64,000 nucleotides of DNA from Methylobacterium sp. Its GTDB lineage: Bacteria > Pseudomonadota > Alphaproteobacteria > Rhizobiales > Beijerinckiaceae. A model generated the notes under the pieces. The model searched no databases, was not told the DNA's origin, and worked only from the letters and a program-made list of their open reading frames with translations. Each line of letters begins with the position of its first letter. The first letter of the stretch is position 1. This document shows, piece after piece, positions 8,637 through 18,762 of this stretch. The stretch covers positions 104,271 through 168,270 of the forward strand of contig NZ_JAIETD010000041.1 of NCBI RefSeq assembly GCF_019745455.1. Reading direction: 5' to 3'. The translations under genes and the position numbers were made by a program.

Positions 8637-9440
8637 TCAGCCGCCCGTGAACACTCCCATGACCGCCCGACGCAGCGGATTCTCCGGGTTCGACAGCAAC
8701 CGCAGAGCCATCGCGCAGGCGATGGTGACGAGGAGCGGGCGGATCAGCCGCGCCCCGAGCCGTATCGCCAGGGCTGATCCGATCTGCGCCCCGAGGAAGG
8801 CGCCGAACGCCATGGCGATGCCGATCACCCAGACGACGTGACCGCCGATCGCGAATAAGGCGAGGCTGCCGAGATTGCTCGCGGCGTTGGCGAGCTTGGT
8901 ATGGGCTGTGGCCCGCACCACCCCCAACCCGAGGAGGGTGACGAAGCCGATCATGTAGAACGCCCCGGCGCCAGGGCCGAAGACGCCGTCATAGAAGCCG
9001 ACGACCGGCGCGACCGTCAGGGCGAAGATGCCGGGCGTGAGGCGCGCGGCCGCGTCCTCGCTGCTCATGCGCTTGGCGAAGGCGAAGTAGAGCGCGATCC
9101 CGACGAGAAGGATCGGCACGGCAGCGTCGAGGACCGGGCGTGGCAGCAGGCTGACGCAGAGCGCCCCGCCGATCGAGGCGAGGCCTGCGCTGAGCGCGAT
9201 CTTCCAGGCCGCCGGCCAATGGATATGCCCGCGCCGAGCGAAGGCGATGGTCGAGGAGATCGCGCCCGCGCTGCCCTGGAGCTTGTTCGTCGCGATGGCT
9301 GCGACGGGATCGAGTCCGGCCAGCAGTAGCGACGGCACCGTGATCAGGCCCCCTCCCCCGGCGATGGCGTCGACGCAGCCTGCCGCAACGGCGACGGCGA
9401 ACAAGCCCGCCACCAGAGTGATGTCGACGCCGAAGATCAT
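8637..9440 (-). CDS. TauE/SafE (TSUP) family sulfite/anion exporter-like permease
   Basis: A 267-residue membrane protein with about eight hydrophobic segments arranged as two repeats. The first is GLFAVAVAAGCVDAIAGGGGLITVP (residues ~12-36), with the conserved glycine-rich DAIAGGGG motif. 'NKLQGSAGAISSTIAF' and, later, 'HTKLANAASNLGSLALF' are TSUP signatures. Members move sulfite, sulfoacetate, taurine-derived anions or other small anions. The L,D-transpeptidase gene ends 58 nt upstream. Substrate unknown. Confidence 0.88.
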   Translation of the reverse strand: MIFGVDITLVAGLFAVAVAAGCVDAIAGGGGLITVPSLLLAGLDPVAAIATNKLQGSAGAISSTIAFARRGHIHWPAAWKIALSAGLASIGGALCVSLLPRPVLDAAVPILLVGIALYFAFAKRMSSEDAAARLTPGIFALTVAPVVGFYDGVFGPGAGAFYMIGFVTLLGLGVVRATAHTKLANAASNLGSLALFAIGGHVVWVIGIAMAFGAFLGAQIGSALAIRLGARLIRPLLVTIACAMALRLLSNPENPLRRAVMGVFTGG

Positions 9441-9498
9441 TCCAGCCTCACCGGTTTCCGGTCGCCACCGACCGAAAACCGGTGGGCTTTCTCGTGTT

Positions 9499-10065
9499 TC
9501 AGTTGCGGACGATCACCTTGGTGCCGACCCGAACCCGGTCGTAGAGATCGACCACGTCCTTGTTCGTCATGCGGATGCAGCCGGAAGAGACGGCCGCGCC
9601 CATGGTCTCCGGCTCGTTCGAGCCGTGAATCCGGTAGAGCGAGGAGCCGAGATACATCGCGCGGGCGCCGAGCGGGTTGTCCTGGCCGCCGGCCATGAAA
9701 CGCGGCAGATCGGGGCGCCGGGCGAGCATCTGTGCCGGTGGGCGCCAATCCGGCCATTCCTTCTTCATGGTCACGGACTTCACCCCCGACCAGGAGAAGC
9801 CCTGGCGGCCGACGCCAACGCCGTAGCGGACCGCCGCCCCGTTGCCGAGGACGTAGTAGAGCCGCCGCTGGCTCGTGGAGACCACGATGGTGCCGGGCTT
9901 CTCGGACCCCTTCCACGCGACGGTCTCGCGCGGGATCGCCTGCTCGCGGAAAATGTTCATGAAGTCGGCGATCGGCCCGCTGTCGAACGGGTTGGCGGTC
10001 GCAGGTTGGCCGGCCAGGACCAGGGCCGCGAAGGCGGGTGCCGCGAAGATGCGGGGAAGGCGCAT
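9499..10065 (-). CDS. L,D-transpeptidase (YkuD/ErfK family), secreted
   Basis: A 188-residue protein with an N-terminal Sec signal (cleavage near PATA, residue 24) and one YkuD domain. The catalytic motif is complete: His147 in HGSNEP and Cys163 in SSGCIRM. Such enzymes cross-link meso-diaminopimelate residues of peptidoglycan (3-3 bonds) or attach proteins to the wall, in the periplasm. ATG 10065 gives a proper signal peptide. It appears to be a single-domain enzyme without LysM. About 290 bp of non-coding sequence lie upstream. Confidence 0.92.
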   Translation of the reverse strand: MRLPRIFAAPAFAALVLAGQPATANPFDSGPIADFMNIFREQAIPRETVAWKGSEKPGTIVVSTSQRRLYYVLGNGAAVRYGVGVGRQGFSWSGVKSVTMKKEWPDWRPPAQMLARRPDLPRFMAGGQDNPLGARAMYLGSSLYRIHGSNEPETMGAAVSSGCIRMTNKDVVDLYDRVRVGTKVIVRN

Positions 10066-10357
10066 GGTCGTTCTCTCTCGTCGCTGCGGTGCATCCTGCG
10101 GCGAACAGGCTGGGCCCGTCGCTTTCCGGAGCGCCTGCGGCCTCGATTGCCGAGCCGTTTCCTCAAGGGCGCGCAGCGTTGGCCGCTAGGGCCCGGCCGG
10201 TCAACCCAACCGGGACAGTGGCTCGGGAGTCGTGGATTTTGAGTCACGGTTCCCGATCCGGCCGCATGACGCCCAAAGCCCCGCCGGCATTCGCTTTTCA
10301 TTCAGCCTGAAGGACTTTCCTTCGGACGACTTGCATTGACAGAATGTCGCAACCGGA
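10066..10357. other. Intergenic region upstream of the L,D-transpeptidase
   Basis: A 292-bp gap between the divergent transpeptidase and a weak hypothetical frame. No tRNA, riboswitch or convincing promoter box was recognised. Short frames on both strands have shadow-like composition. Confidence 0.3.
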
Positions 10358-10819
10358 TTGCAGCTTTGCCGTCGCCGCACCAGTCTTGACCCCGTGCAAC
10401 CAGGTCCGATCATCGCAGCAGCCCTTTCGAGTGCCGTGCAATCCGTTGGCTTGCGCGGCAGCGACGCTGTGCTCTCGCCGGATCATGCCCCTCGGCGGGT
10501 GTCGGCCACGACAGTCGATCGTCTCCTCGCCGTCCTGCTGCTGCTGCTTGCGATCCTGTCGCCGGTCGACGTCAGCGCCTATCGAGGCCTGGACGTGCGC
10601 CCGCTCGGCGTCACGTCCACAGCCGGCGGGATCAAGCCATTCATTCCCTCCGCCTCGATGGCAGAGATGGTCGACGACGTCTCGGATGGCGAGCATGCCC
10701 TCCGTGAAGTGCGGCTGATCGCCGACCCGAAGGCCGCTCCGAGCGTCCAGCAGATCGGGGCGATCTCCTTCCGGAGCCTCCGGCCGTGGCTGCCCGAGCG
10801 GCCACCCAGGACCGCCTGA
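10358..10819 (+). CDS. Hypothetical protein with one hydrophobic segment
   Basis: An open frame of up to 153 codons. A leucine-rich hydrophobic segment (RLLAVLLLLLAILSP, about residues 55-70) precedes 'VDVSAYRGL', resembling a signal or anchor before a ~80-residue polar region. The start is uncertain: the upstream TTG is weak, and GTG codons nearer the hydrophobic segment are alternatives. No family recognised. Opposite-strand frames overlap it, so it could be spurious. Confidence 0.35.
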   Translation: MQLCRRRTSLDPVQPGPIIAAALSSAVQSVGLRGSDAVLSPDHAPRRVSATTVDRLLAVLLLLLAILSPVDVSAYRGLDVRPLGVTSTAGGIKPFIPSASMAEMVDDVSDGEHALREVRLIADPKAAPSVQQIGAISFRSLRPWLPERPPRTA

Positions 10820-11024
10820 TCGCAGGCCAAGGCTGCGGCTGCGCAGCCTCTTCGAATCCTAATGCGGCGGCTTTGGCCGCATCCTCGCCATTTCCGGCGT
10901 GGAGAGTGCATAGGATCTCGCGCTACAACCCTTCTTAGGGCCTTTGCTTCGAATGGACACGCTGCGCGGCGGCCTCCTCTGGCTCGGCAAGCGGTCCAGC
11001 ATATGGATCAGGAGAGTTCCGATC

Positions 11025-12266
11025 GTGCCTTCGTCCCTCACTCATGCCGACCGGATGCATGGCCTGCGGCGTCTGCGCGCCGGTATCGCCGGCGTCGCGA
11101 TCGCCGCAGCGGTCACCGGCTGCAACCAAAAGCAGCAGGCAGCGGTCCCCACTGCGCCGCCGCCGGAGGTCAGCATCGTCACGGTGAAACCACAGCCGAT
11201 CCCTTATCAGCGCGACCTGCCCGGACGCGTGGCACCCTTGCGTATCGCCGAAGTCCGCGCCCGGGTCGGCGGCCTCGTGATCAAGCGGACCTTCGAGCAG
11301 GGCAGCCAGGTCAAGGAGGGCGATGTTCTCTACAAGATCGACCAGGCGCCCTACGAGGTCGAACTCCAGAGCGCCGAGGCCGTCCTCGCCAAGGCCGAGG
11401 CAGCCCTCGTGCTCGCAAGCCAGCAGGCCGAGCGTCTCGAGACGCTGCTCTCCCGCCAGACCGCAAGCCAGGCGCAGTACGACAGCGCCTACGCGACCCA
11501 GAAGCAGGCGGAGGCCGAAGTTTCCGGCGCAAGGGCGGCCCGCGACCGGGCCAAGCTCAATCTCAGCTACACCGATGTCCGCGCCCCGATCTCGGGCCGG
11601 ATCGGCCGGGCGCTGCTCACCGAGGGCGCTCTGGTCGAGCAGGGCGGAACCGCCAACCTCGCCACGATCCAGCAGCTCGACCCGATCTATGTCGACATCA
11701 CGCAATCCGTCGGCGAACTGAACAAGCTCCGCCGCGACCTCGCCAGCGGCGAGCTCGACCGCCTGGCCCAGGATTATGCCAACGCCAAGCTCATCATGGA
11801 TGACGGGACGTTCTACCCCTCGCCCGGACGCGTTCTCTTCTCCGACGTCACCGCGGACCCCAGCACCGGGCAGGTGACATTGCGCGTGCTCTTCCCGAAC
11901 CCGAGCGACGAGCTCTTCCCCGGCATGTATGTCCGCGCCCGGATCAAGCAGGGCATCGACAAGGACGCCATCGCAGTACCGCAGCAGGCGATCCAGCGCA
12001 CCAATGACGGCAAGGCCGAGGTCTGGGTGGTGGGCAAGGACGACAAGGTCATGCTGCAGCCCGTCGAAGTCGGCCCCATCGTCGAGAACAACTGGCTGAT
12101 CCGCGACGGCCTCCAGCCCGGTACGCGGGTCGTGGTGGAGGGCGTCCAGAAGATCAGCGCGGGGATGGTCGTGAAGCCGGTGCCGCTGAAGACGGAGACG
12201 GCTGAGGCATCTCAGGCGGAGGCGACCGCGACGCTCGCGCCGCAGAGCGAAGCGGGAGCGCGCTGA
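11025..12266 (+). CDS. RND efflux periplasmic adaptor (membrane fusion protein), AcrA/MexE-like lipoprotein
   Basis: Adaptor subunit of a tripartite efflux pump, 413 aa from the GTG at 11025, preceded by AGGAG (11010-11014); ATG 11055 is an alternative. The N-terminus carries a lipoprotein signal ending in V-T-G-C, so the mature protein is probably lipid-anchored. The body shows the usual order: a biotinyl-lipoyl half (GRVAPLRIAEVRARVGG), an alpha-hairpin coiled coil rich in Ala/Gln/Glu (residues ~95-150), the second lipoyl half (DVRAPISGRIGR) and beta-barrel regions. It is 3 nt before its cognate pump, so the two are cotranscribed. Confidence 0.9.
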   Translation: MPSSLTHADRMHGLRRLRAGIAGVAIAAAVTGCNQKQQAAVPTAPPPEVSIVTVKPQPIPYQRDLPGRVAPLRIAEVRARVGGLVIKRTFEQGSQVKEGDVLYKIDQAPYEVELQSAEAVLAKAEAALVLASQQAERLETLLSRQTASQAQYDSAYATQKQAEAEVSGARAARDRAKLNLSYTDVRAPISGRIGRALLTEGALVEQGGTANLATIQQLDPIYVDITQSVGELNKLRRDLASGELDRLAQDYANAKLIMDDGTFYPSPGRVLFSDVTADPSTGQVTLRVLFPNPSDELFPGMYVRARIKQGIDKDAIAVPQQAIQRTNDGKAEVWVVGKDDKVMLQPVEVGPIVENNWLIRDGLQPGTRVVVEGVQKISAGMVVKPVPLKTETAEASQAEATATLAPQSEAGAR

Positions 12267-12269
12267 GCC

Positions 12270-15200
12270 ATGGCCCGCTTCTTCATCGACCGGCCGATCT
12301 TCGCCTGGGTCGTCGCCCTGTTCATCTGTCTCGGCGGCGTGCTCGCCATCCCGATGCTGCCCATTGCTCAGTATCCAGTGATAGCGCCGCCTTCGATCGC
12401 ACTCTCGACGGCCTATCCCGGCGCATCCGTCGAGAACCTCTATACCGGCACGACGCGCCTCATCGAGGACGAACTCAACGGCGCGGCCAACATTCTCAAC
12501 TTCGAGAGCGCCAGCGACGCCTTCGGAGTCATCGAGATCACGGCGCAGTTCCGTCCCGGCACGGATTCGAGCCTCGCCGGCGTCGAAGTGCAGAACCGAC
12601 TGAAGCGCATCGAGGCACGCCTTCCGGCAGAAGTCCGTCAGCAGGGAACGCTGGTGGAGGAAGCCTCCGCCGCGACACTCAACATCATCACCCTGATCTC
12701 CCCCGACCGGTCGATGGACGAGATCGCGCTCGGCGACTTCCTGATGCGGAACGTGATCAACGAGATCCGCCGCATTCCCGGCGTCGGTCGCGCGACCCTC
12801 TATTCGACCGAGCGGTCGCTGAGGATCTGGGTCGATTCCGATAAGCTGCGCGGGCTCTCCCTCAACGCATCCGACGTCTCGCAGGCGATCACCAACCAGA
12901 ACGTCCAGATCGCCTCGGGCGCCGTCGGCGCGGCGCCGAGCCCGTCGAACAACCCGGTCAACTTCCCCATCATCGTCAAGGGCCAGATGACGGCGCCGGA
13001 CGAGTTCGGCGCGATCGTCCTGAGGGCCAACCCCGACGGCTCCAACGTGCGCCTGCGCGATATCGCCCGGATCGAGCTCGGCGGTGAGGACTACAAATTC
13101 ACCACCCGTCTGGACGGAGGCCCTGCCGCCGGTATTTCGGTAACCCTGGCGCCGGATGGCAACGCCCTCGAGACCGCGAACGCCATCCGCGCCAAGATGG
13201 TGGAACTGTCCGAGTTCTTCCCGTCCAACGTGAAGTGGGATATTCCGTACGACATCACACCGGCCGTCAACGCCTCGATCTGGAAGGTGCTGATGACGCT
13301 GATCGAGGCGGTGGTCCTCGTCTTCGTGGTGATGTTCCTGTTCCTGCAGAACATCCGCTACACGCTGATCCCCACCATCGTCGTGCCGATCGCCCTGATG
13401 GGCACCTGCACGGTGATGCTGCTCTCCGGCTTCTCGGTGAACGTGCTGACGATGTTCGGCATGGTGCTCGCCATCGGCATCCTCGTCGACGACGCCATCG
13501 TCGTCGTCGAGAACGTCGAGCGCATCATGAACGAGGAAGGCCTTCCCCCGAAGGAGGCTACCCGCAAGGCCATGGATCAGATCACCGGCGCGATCATCGG
13601 CATCACGCTGGTGCTGGTGGCGGTGTTCATCCCGATGGCGTTCTTCCCGGGCTCGGTCGGCATCATCTATCGCCAGTTCTCGATCGCCATGGTGACCTCG
13701 ATCGCCTTCTCGGCGCTCCTGGCCCTCACCTTGACGCCGGCCCTCTGCGCGACCCTGCTCAAGCCGGTCGAGAAGGGGCACGGTCATGCCAAGGGCGGGT
13801 TCTTCGGATGGTTCAACCGGCTCGTGGACCGTGAGACAGCCCGCTATGGGCGCGGCGTCTCGGCCTTCATCGCTCGCTCGGGCCGGGTCATGGTGGTCTA
13901 CCTGATCCTGGTCGCGGGCCTCGCCTATGCCTTCGTCCGCCTTCCCGAAGGCTTCCTTCCGGTGGAGGACCAGGGCTTCTTCACCGTGGATATCCAGACG
14001 CCACCGGGATCCTCCTTCAACCGCACCGAGCAGGCCGTGAAGAAGGTCGAGGAGCACCTCCTCGCCCAACCCGGTGTCGCGAGCGTCACCATCGTCAACG
14101 GCTTCTCGTTCTCGGGACAGGGCCAGGTGACGAGCCAAGCCTTCGTCACCCTCAAGCCCTGGGGCGAGCGCGACGCGGCCAACTCCGCGGCCAAGCTGGT
14201 GGAGGGCACCAACAAGGCGCTCTCGACCTACAAGGATGCCATCATCCAAGCCTTGGAGCCGCCGCCGATCGACAATCTCGGCAACGCCTCCGGCTTCTCC
14301 TTCCGCCTTCAGGACCGGGGCCAGAAGGGGTACTCGGCGCTGATGGCGGCTCAGGAGCAGTTGCTCTCCCTCGCCAAGAAGAGCCCGGTGCTTCAGAAGG
14401 TCTATGTCGAGGGATTGCCGCCTGCGCCCCAGGCCGAACTCGTCATCGACCGCGAGAAGGCGGCGGCACTGGGGGTGGCCTTCGAGGAGATCAATAACAC
14501 CATCCAGGTCAATCTCGGGTCGGTCTATACCAACGACTTCCCGAACCGGGGCAAGATGCAGCGCGTCATCGTCCAGGCCGAGGATTCGCAAAGGTTGAAG
14601 GCCGCCGACCTCCTGAATTACGGCGTCCGGAACGCACAGGGCACCATGGTGCCGATGTCCTCCTTCGCCGACCTCAAATGGAGCGTCGGGCCGGCGCAGA
14701 TCATCGGCTTCAACGGCTACCAGTCGGTGCGCATCACCGGCGAGCCGAAGCCCGGCTACACCTCGGGTGACGCCATCGCAGAGATGGAGCGCCTGATGGA
14801 GCAGCTGCCCAAGGGGTTCGGCTATACCTGGACCGGCCAGTCGCTGCAGGAGAAGGAGGCCGGCAGCCAGGCGACCCTGTTGCTCGCCCTCTCGATCCTC
14901 ATCGTGTTCCTGTGTCTCGCCGCGCTCTACGAGAGCTGGTCGATCCCCTTCTCGGTGCTGCTCGTCATCCCGCTCGGCGTCGTCGGCTCGGTGGCGGCGG
15001 TCTACCTGCGGGGCATGCCCAACGACGTCTATTTCAAGATCGGGCTCATCACGATCATCGGCCTCTCGGCCAAGAACGCGATCCTGATCGTGGAATTTGC
15101 CAAAGACCTCTGGAAGCCGGGCAAGTCGCTGGTCGACGCCACGGTGGAGGCCGCGACGCTCCGCTTCCGCCCGATCGTGATGACCTCGCTCGCCTTCATC

Positions 15201-15434
15201 TTCGGAGTCGTGCCTCTCGCCATCGCGACGGGGGCGGCCTCGAAGAGCCAGCAGGCCATCGGCACCGGCGTGCTCGGCGGCATGATCTCGGCGACGGTGC
15301 TCGCCGTGATGTTCGTGCCAGTGTTCTTCGTGGTGGTGATGCGGCTATTCCGCCGGAAGGACGCGGCGGAGGGCCCGAAGACGGAGGCGGAGGACAAACC
15401 AGAGCCTTCAGCTCACCCCGCACCGGCCGAGTAG
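12270..15434 (+). CDS. RND multidrug efflux inner-membrane transporter, HAE1 (AcrB/MexF-like)
   Basis: A 1054-residue proton-driven pump, full length for the HAE1 family. It begins MARFFIDRPIFAWVVAL, the standard first helix. TM4 has the proton-relay pair in GILVDDAIVVVENVERI (near residue 405). The C-terminal half repeats the layout, with GLSAKNAILIVEFAKDLW near residue 935. It exports drugs, solvents or other hydrophobic compounds from periplasm and inner membrane. The adaptor lies immediately upstream; no outer-membrane TolC partner is encoded here, and no TetR regulator is adjacent. Confidence 0.93.
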   Translation: MARFFIDRPIFAWVVALFICLGGVLAIPMLPIAQYPVIAPPSIALSTAYPGASVENLYTGTTRLIEDELNGAANILNFESASDAFGVIEITAQFRPGTDSSLAGVEVQNRLKRIEARLPAEVRQQGTLVEEASAATLNIITLISPDRSMDEIALGDFLMRNVINEIRRIPGVGRATLYSTERSLRIWVDSDKLRGLSLNASDVSQAITNQNVQIASGAVGAAPSPSNNPVNFPIIVKGQMTAPDEFGAIVLRANPDGSNVRLRDIARIELGGEDYKFTTRLDGGPAAGISVTLAPDGNALETANAIRAKMVELSEFFPSNVKWDIPYDITPAVNASIWKVLMTLIEAVVLVFVVMFLFLQNIRYTLIPTIVVPIALMGTCTVMLLSGFSVNVLTMFGMVLAIGILVDDAIVVVENVERIMNEEGLPPKEATRKAMDQITGAIIGITLVLVAVFIPMAFFPGSVGIIYRQFSIAMVTSIAFSALLALTLTPALCATLLKPVEKGHGHAKGGFFGWFNRLVDRETARYGRGVSAFIARSGRVMVVYLILVAGLAYAFVRLPEGFLPVEDQGFFTVDIQTPPGSSFNRTEQAVKKVEEHLLAQPGVASVTIVNGFSFSGQGQVTSQAFVTLKPWGERDAANSAAKLVEGTNKALSTYKDAIIQALEPPPIDNLGNASGFSFRLQDRGQKGYSALMAAQEQLLSLAKKSPVLQKVYVEGLPPAPQAELVIDREKAAALGVAFEEINNTIQVNLGSVYTNDFPNRGKMQRVIVQAEDSQRLKAADLLNYGVRNAQGTMVPMSSFADLKWSVGPAQIIGFNGYQSVRITGEPKPGYTSGDAIAEMERLMEQLPKGFGYTWTGQSLQEKEAGSQATLLLALSILIVFLCLAALYESWSIPFSVLLVIPLGVVGSVAAVYLRGMPNDVYFKIGLITIIGLSAKNAILIVEFAKDLWKPGKSLVDATVEAATLRFRPIVMTSLAFIFGVVPLAIATGAASKSQQAIGTGVLGGMISATVLAVMFVPVFFVVVMRLFRRKDAAEGPKTEAEDKPEPSAHPAPAE

Positions 15435-15442
15435 TAGGTATC

Positions 15443-15587
15443 TCCCTCCCCCTTGAGGGGAGGGATCGAAGGTGGCTGGGCGACCCTGGGTTCAGGCAAG
15501 CGGAACACCCCCACCTCGTCCCCACACCCACGTCGGGCCTGCCCGACTTGGGCACCGAACATGCCGATCTCGGGCTGGCCTGAGATC
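15443..15587. repeat. Intergenic hairpin array (terminator / REP-like element)
   Basis: Between the convergent RND and sdhB genes lie three consecutive palindromes. A 9-bp stem at 15443-15451/15457-15465 has a 5-nt loop. A GTCGGGC/GCCCGAC stem sits at 15532-15547. A 9-bp stem with one wobble lies at 15566-15574/15579-15587, with loop CTGG. They are suited to end transcription from both sides. The low-complexity C-rich segments between them resemble a dispersed intergenic element, but copy number cannot be judged from one window. Confidence 0.45.
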
Positions 15588-15613
15588 TATGGGGGAGGAG
15601 AGGCGCTACGTCC

Positions 15614-16429
15614 TCACACCTCGCGCGAGATCATCATCTTCTTGATCTCGGCGATGGCTTTTGCCGGGTTCAGGTTCTTCGGGCAGGTATTGGCGCAGTT
15701 CATGATCGTGTGGCAGCGATACAGCCGGAACGGGTCATGCAGGGCGTCGAGGCGCTCACCGGTATTTTCGTCGCGGCTGTCGATCAGCCAGCGATAGGCC
15801 TGCAGGAGCGCTGCCGGCCCGAGGAAGCGATCGCCGTTCCACCAATAGCTCGGGCAGGACGTCGTGCAGCAGGCGCAGAGGATGCACTCGTAGAGCCCGT
15901 CGAGCTGTGCGCGATCCTCCGGCGTCTGCTTCCACTCGCCCTCGGGCGCCGGCGTCTCGGTCTGGAGCCAGGGCTCGATCGAGGCGTGCTGTGCGAAGAA
16001 GTTCGTCAGGTCCGGCACGAGATCCTTGAGCACCGGCATATGCGGCAATGGGTAGATCCGAACCGCACCGGTCTTCTTGCCCTTGGCGTGCCCCTTGGTG
16101 TGATCTTGGCACTCGTCAATGCCCATGGTGCAGGCGAGCGCGTTCTGGCCCTCGATGTTCATGGCGCAGGAGCCGCAGATGCCCTCGCGGCAGGAACGGC
16201 GGAAGACGAGGGTCGAGTCGACCTTGGCCTTGATCCAGAGCAGGGCGTCCAGCACCATCGGCCCGCAATCGTCTCGGTCGACCTGATAGACGTCCACCCG
16301 CGGGTTGGCGCCGTCATCCGGGTTCCAACGATAGATCCGGAACTCCTGCAGATTGTTGGCGCCAGGCGGCCGAGGCCAGGTCTTGCCCTCGGTGAGCTGG
16401 GAGTTCTTGGGGAGAGAGAACTGGGCCAT
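15614..16429 (-). CDS. sdhB: Succinate dehydrogenase iron-sulfur subunit
   Basis: SdhB of complex II, 271 aa. Three Fe-S binding regions are visible in order: the 2Fe-2S loop CREGICGSC with a downstream Cys, the 4Fe-4S motif [12 protein letters not shown], and the 3Fe-4S motif [17 protein letters not shown] near the C-terminus. It passes electrons from FAD in SdhA to quinone at the membrane subunits. Last gene of the sdhCDAB operon, 58 nt after sdhA; the hairpin array downstream likely terminates it. Confidence 0.97.
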   Translation of the reverse strand: MAQFSLPKNSQLTEGKTWPRPPGANNLQEFRIYRWNPDDGANPRVDVYQVDRDDCGPMVLDALLWIKAKVDSTLVFRRSCREGICGSCAMNIEGQNALACTMGIDECQDHTKGHAKGKKTGAVRIYPLPHMPVLKDLVPDLTNFFAQHASIEPWLQTETPAPEGEWKQTPEDRAQLDGLYECILCACCTTSCPSYWWNGDRFLGPAALLQAYRWLIDSRDENTGERLDALHDPFRLYRCHTIMNCANTCPKNLNPAKAIAEIKKMMISREV

Positions 16430-16487
16430 GATCGGCGTGCCTATTTCTTATCAAAGCATCTGATCTGAGGACGACTGCATTCCATCC

Positions 16488-18314
16488 TCAATACACACGC
16501 GCCTTCGGCTCGATGTACTGGATCTCGTTCGACATCGTGTAGGTGTGAACCGGCCGATAATCGATGCTGACCTGCTTCGACGTGTCGTCCATCCAGGCGA
16601 GGGTGTGCTTCATCCACTCCTTGTCGTCGCGGTCGGGGAAGTCCTCGCGGGCATGGGCGCCGCGGCTTTCCTTGCGGTTGGCGGCCGATTCCATCGTCAC
16701 CACCGCCTGGCCGATGAGGTTGTCGAACTCGAGCGTCTCGAGGAGGTCGGTGTTCCAGATCAGCGAGCGGTCCTGGATGCCGATATCGGCCGTGCCGGCG
16801 GCGACCTTGTGGATGAGGGTCCTGCCCTCCTCCAGCACCTCGCCGGTGCGGAAGACGGCGCAGTTGTTCTGCATCGTCTTCTGCATCTCGGCGCGCAACT
16901 CGGCGGTCGGCGTGCCGCCATTGGCGTAGCGGAAGCGATCGAGGCGGCCCAAGGCCTTGTCGGCCGAGTCCTTGGGCAGATCCATCTGGCGGCGGCCCGG
17001 CTCGACGATCTCGGCGCAGCGCAGGCCGGCGGCACGGCCGAACACGACGAGGTCGATCAGCGAATTCGACCCGAGGCGGTTGGCGCCATGCACCGAGACG
17101 CAGGCCGCCTCGCCGAGCGCCATCAGGCCCGGCACGACCGTGTCGGGGTTGCCGTTCTTCAGGGTCAGCACCTCGCCGTGATAGTTCGTCGGGATGCCGC
17201 CCATGTTGTAATGCACCGTCGGGAGCACGGGGATCGGCTCCTTGGTGACGTCGACACCGGCGAAGATCTTGGCGCTCTCGGAGATGCCCGGCAGGCGCTG
17301 GTGCAGGATCGCCGGGTCGAGATGGTCGAGGTGCAGGTAGATGTGGTCGTTGTTCCTGCCGACACCGCGCCCGGCCCGAATCTCCATCGTCATCGAGCGC
17401 GATACCACGTCGCGGGAGGCGAGGTCCTTGGCGGACGGCGCGTAACGCTCCATGAAGCGTTCGCCCTCGGAATTCGTGAGATAACCGCCCTCCCCGCGCG
17501 CGCCTTCCGTGATCAGGCAGCCGGCGCCGTAGATGCCGGTGGGGTGGAACTGCACGAACTCCATGTCCTGCAGCGGAAGGCCGGCGCGCAGCACCATGGC
17601 GTTGCCGTCGCCCGTGCAGGTATGGGCCGAGGTCGCCGAGAAGTAGGACCGGCCATAGCCGCCGGTGGCGAGAATCGTCTGCTGCGCACGGAAACGGTGG
17701 ATCTCGCCGGACGCCTGGTCGATGGCGATGACGCCGAGGCAGCGGCCATCCTCGTCCATGATCAGGTCGAGGGCGAAGTACTCGATGAAGAAGTTGGTCT
17801 GGTTCTTCACCGCCTGCCCGTAGAGGGTGTGGAGCATGGCGTGGCCGGTGCGGTCGGCGGCGGCGCAGGTGCGCTGGGCGGTGCCCTTGCCGTATTCGGT
17901 GGTCATGCCGCCGAAGGGCCGCTGGTAGATCTTGCCTTCCTCGGTCCGCGAGAACGGCACGCCCCAATGTTCGAGCTCGTAGACAGCCGCGGGCGCGTTC
18001 CTGACGAGGTACTCGATCGCGTCCTGGTCGCCGAGCCAGTCCGACCCCTTCACGGTGTCGTACATGTGCCAGCGCCAATCGTCGGGGCCCATATTGCCCA
18101 GCGACGCCGAGATGCCGCCCTGTGCCGCTACCGTGTGGGAGCGCGTCGGAAAGACCTTGGTGATGCAGGCGGTGCGCAGGCCGGCTTGAGAGCAGCCGAC
18201 CGTGGCGCGAAGCCCCGCGCCGCCCGCCCCGACGATCACCACGTCGAAGGTGTGATCGTGGATGGTGTAGGCGGGCGCGCCGTTGCCGTTGGTTCCGTTG
18301 GTGGCCATGGGCAT
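16488..18314 (-). CDS. sdhA: Succinate dehydrogenase flavoprotein subunit
   Basis: A 608-residue catalytic subunit oxidising succinate to fumarate. The FAD Rossmann motif [10 protein letters not shown] is near residue 30. [13 protein letters not shown] carries the histidine that binds FAD covalently (near residue 60). [21 protein letters not shown] and the later [15 protein letters not shown] are family signatures, and the C-terminus 'IEPKARVY' is typical of alphaproteobacteria. Start ATG 18314 is used; a second Met two codons later is equally possible. Position in sdhCDAB supports assembly of complex II. Confidence 0.97.
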   Translation of the reverse strand: MPMATNGTNGNGAPAYTIHDHTFDVVIVGAGGAGLRATVGCSQAGLRTACITKVFPTRSHTVAAQGGISASLGNMGPDDWRWHMYDTVKGSDWLGDQDAIEYLVRNAPAAVYELEHWGVPFSRTEEGKIYQRPFGGMTTEYGKGTAQRTCAAADRTGHAMLHTLYGQAVKNQTNFFIEYFALDLIMDEDGRCLGVIAIDQASGEIHRFRAQQTILATGGYGRSYFSATSAHTCTGDGNAMVLRAGLPLQDMEFVQFHPTGIYGAGCLITEGARGEGGYLTNSEGERFMERYAPSAKDLASRDVVSRSMTMEIRAGRGVGRNNDHIYLHLDHLDPAILHQRLPGISESAKIFAGVDVTKEPIPVLPTVHYNMGGIPTNYHGEVLTLKNGNPDTVVPGLMALGEAACVSVHGANRLGSNSLIDLVVFGRAAGLRCAEIVEPGRRQMDLPKDSADKALGRLDRFRYANGGTPTAELRAEMQKTMQNNCAVFRTGEVLEEGRTLIHKVAAGTADIGIQDRSLIWNTDLLETLEFDNLIGQAVVTMESAANRKESRGAHAREDFPDRDDKEWMKHTLAWMDDTSKQVSIDYRPVHTYTMSNEIQYIEPKARVY

Positions 18315-18336
18315 ATCCTTCGGGTTCCGGGTGCGG

Positions 18337-18750
18337 TCAGACCAGCTTGCCGAGGCTCACGCGCAGGATCGCGTAGAGACAGGAGACGGCGACGATGACC
18401 GCGTAGAAGTTGTTGGCGAAGAGGCTTACGATCTTGAGACCCTTGTCGTGGACGTAATCCTCGATGATGACTTGCATCCCGATCCTCATGTGGAGCGTGA
18501 CCGAGATCACGGCGAGGATCAGGATGAGTGCAACGATGGGGTGCGACATCAGGGCGACCGCTTCCGCGTAAGGCCGCCCGGCCATCAGCGCGATGACGAC
18601 GACGAAGGCGACCATCAGCGGCGCGTTCGAGGCCGCGGTCAGGCGCTGCAGCCACCAATGGCTGGCGCCGTGGCCCGAGGCGCCGAGCCCCTTCACCCGC
18701 GAGCGCGGGGTGCGCATGGTGAGGTTCGTGTTCTGGCGGTTGTCGACCAT
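18337..18750 (-). CDS. sdhD: Succinate dehydrogenase membrane anchor subunit D
   Basis: A 137-residue protein with three hydrophobic segments (about residues 43-60, 68-88, 108-130). The family region '[20 protein letters not shown]' near the N-terminus supplies quinone-site and helix I residues. His87 in '[19 protein letters not shown]' is the probable haem b ligand region. It lies 12 nt after sdhC and 22 nt before sdhA, consistent with cotranscription. It holds SdhAB on the membrane and completes the quinone site. Confidence 0.92.
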   Translation of the reverse strand: MVDNRQNTNLTMRTPRSRVKGLGASGHGASHWWLQRLTAASNAPLMVAFVVVIALMAGRPYAEAVALMSHPIVALILILAVISVTLHMRIGMQVIIEDYVHDKGLKIVSLFANNFYAVIVAVSCLYAILRVSLGKLV

Positions 18751-18762
18751 GTCCTCGCCTCC

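Noticed and set aside
8239..8841. A 200-codon plus-strand frame opposite the TSUP gene 3' end
   Set aside because: Composition is Arg/Ala/Ser-rich shadow, while the minus strand has hydrophobic, coupled frames and a certain transporter.
10862..10882. ATGCGGC/GCCGCAT hairpin as a strong terminator
   Set aside because: A 7-bp stem without a T-tract and next to a doubtful gene; not enough support to annotate.
10935..14591. A 1218-codon open frame antisense to the RND operon
   Set aside because: Its translation is Asp/Arg/His-rich with no domain or hydrophobic pattern. It is a high-GC shadow of the genuine adaptor and pump genes.
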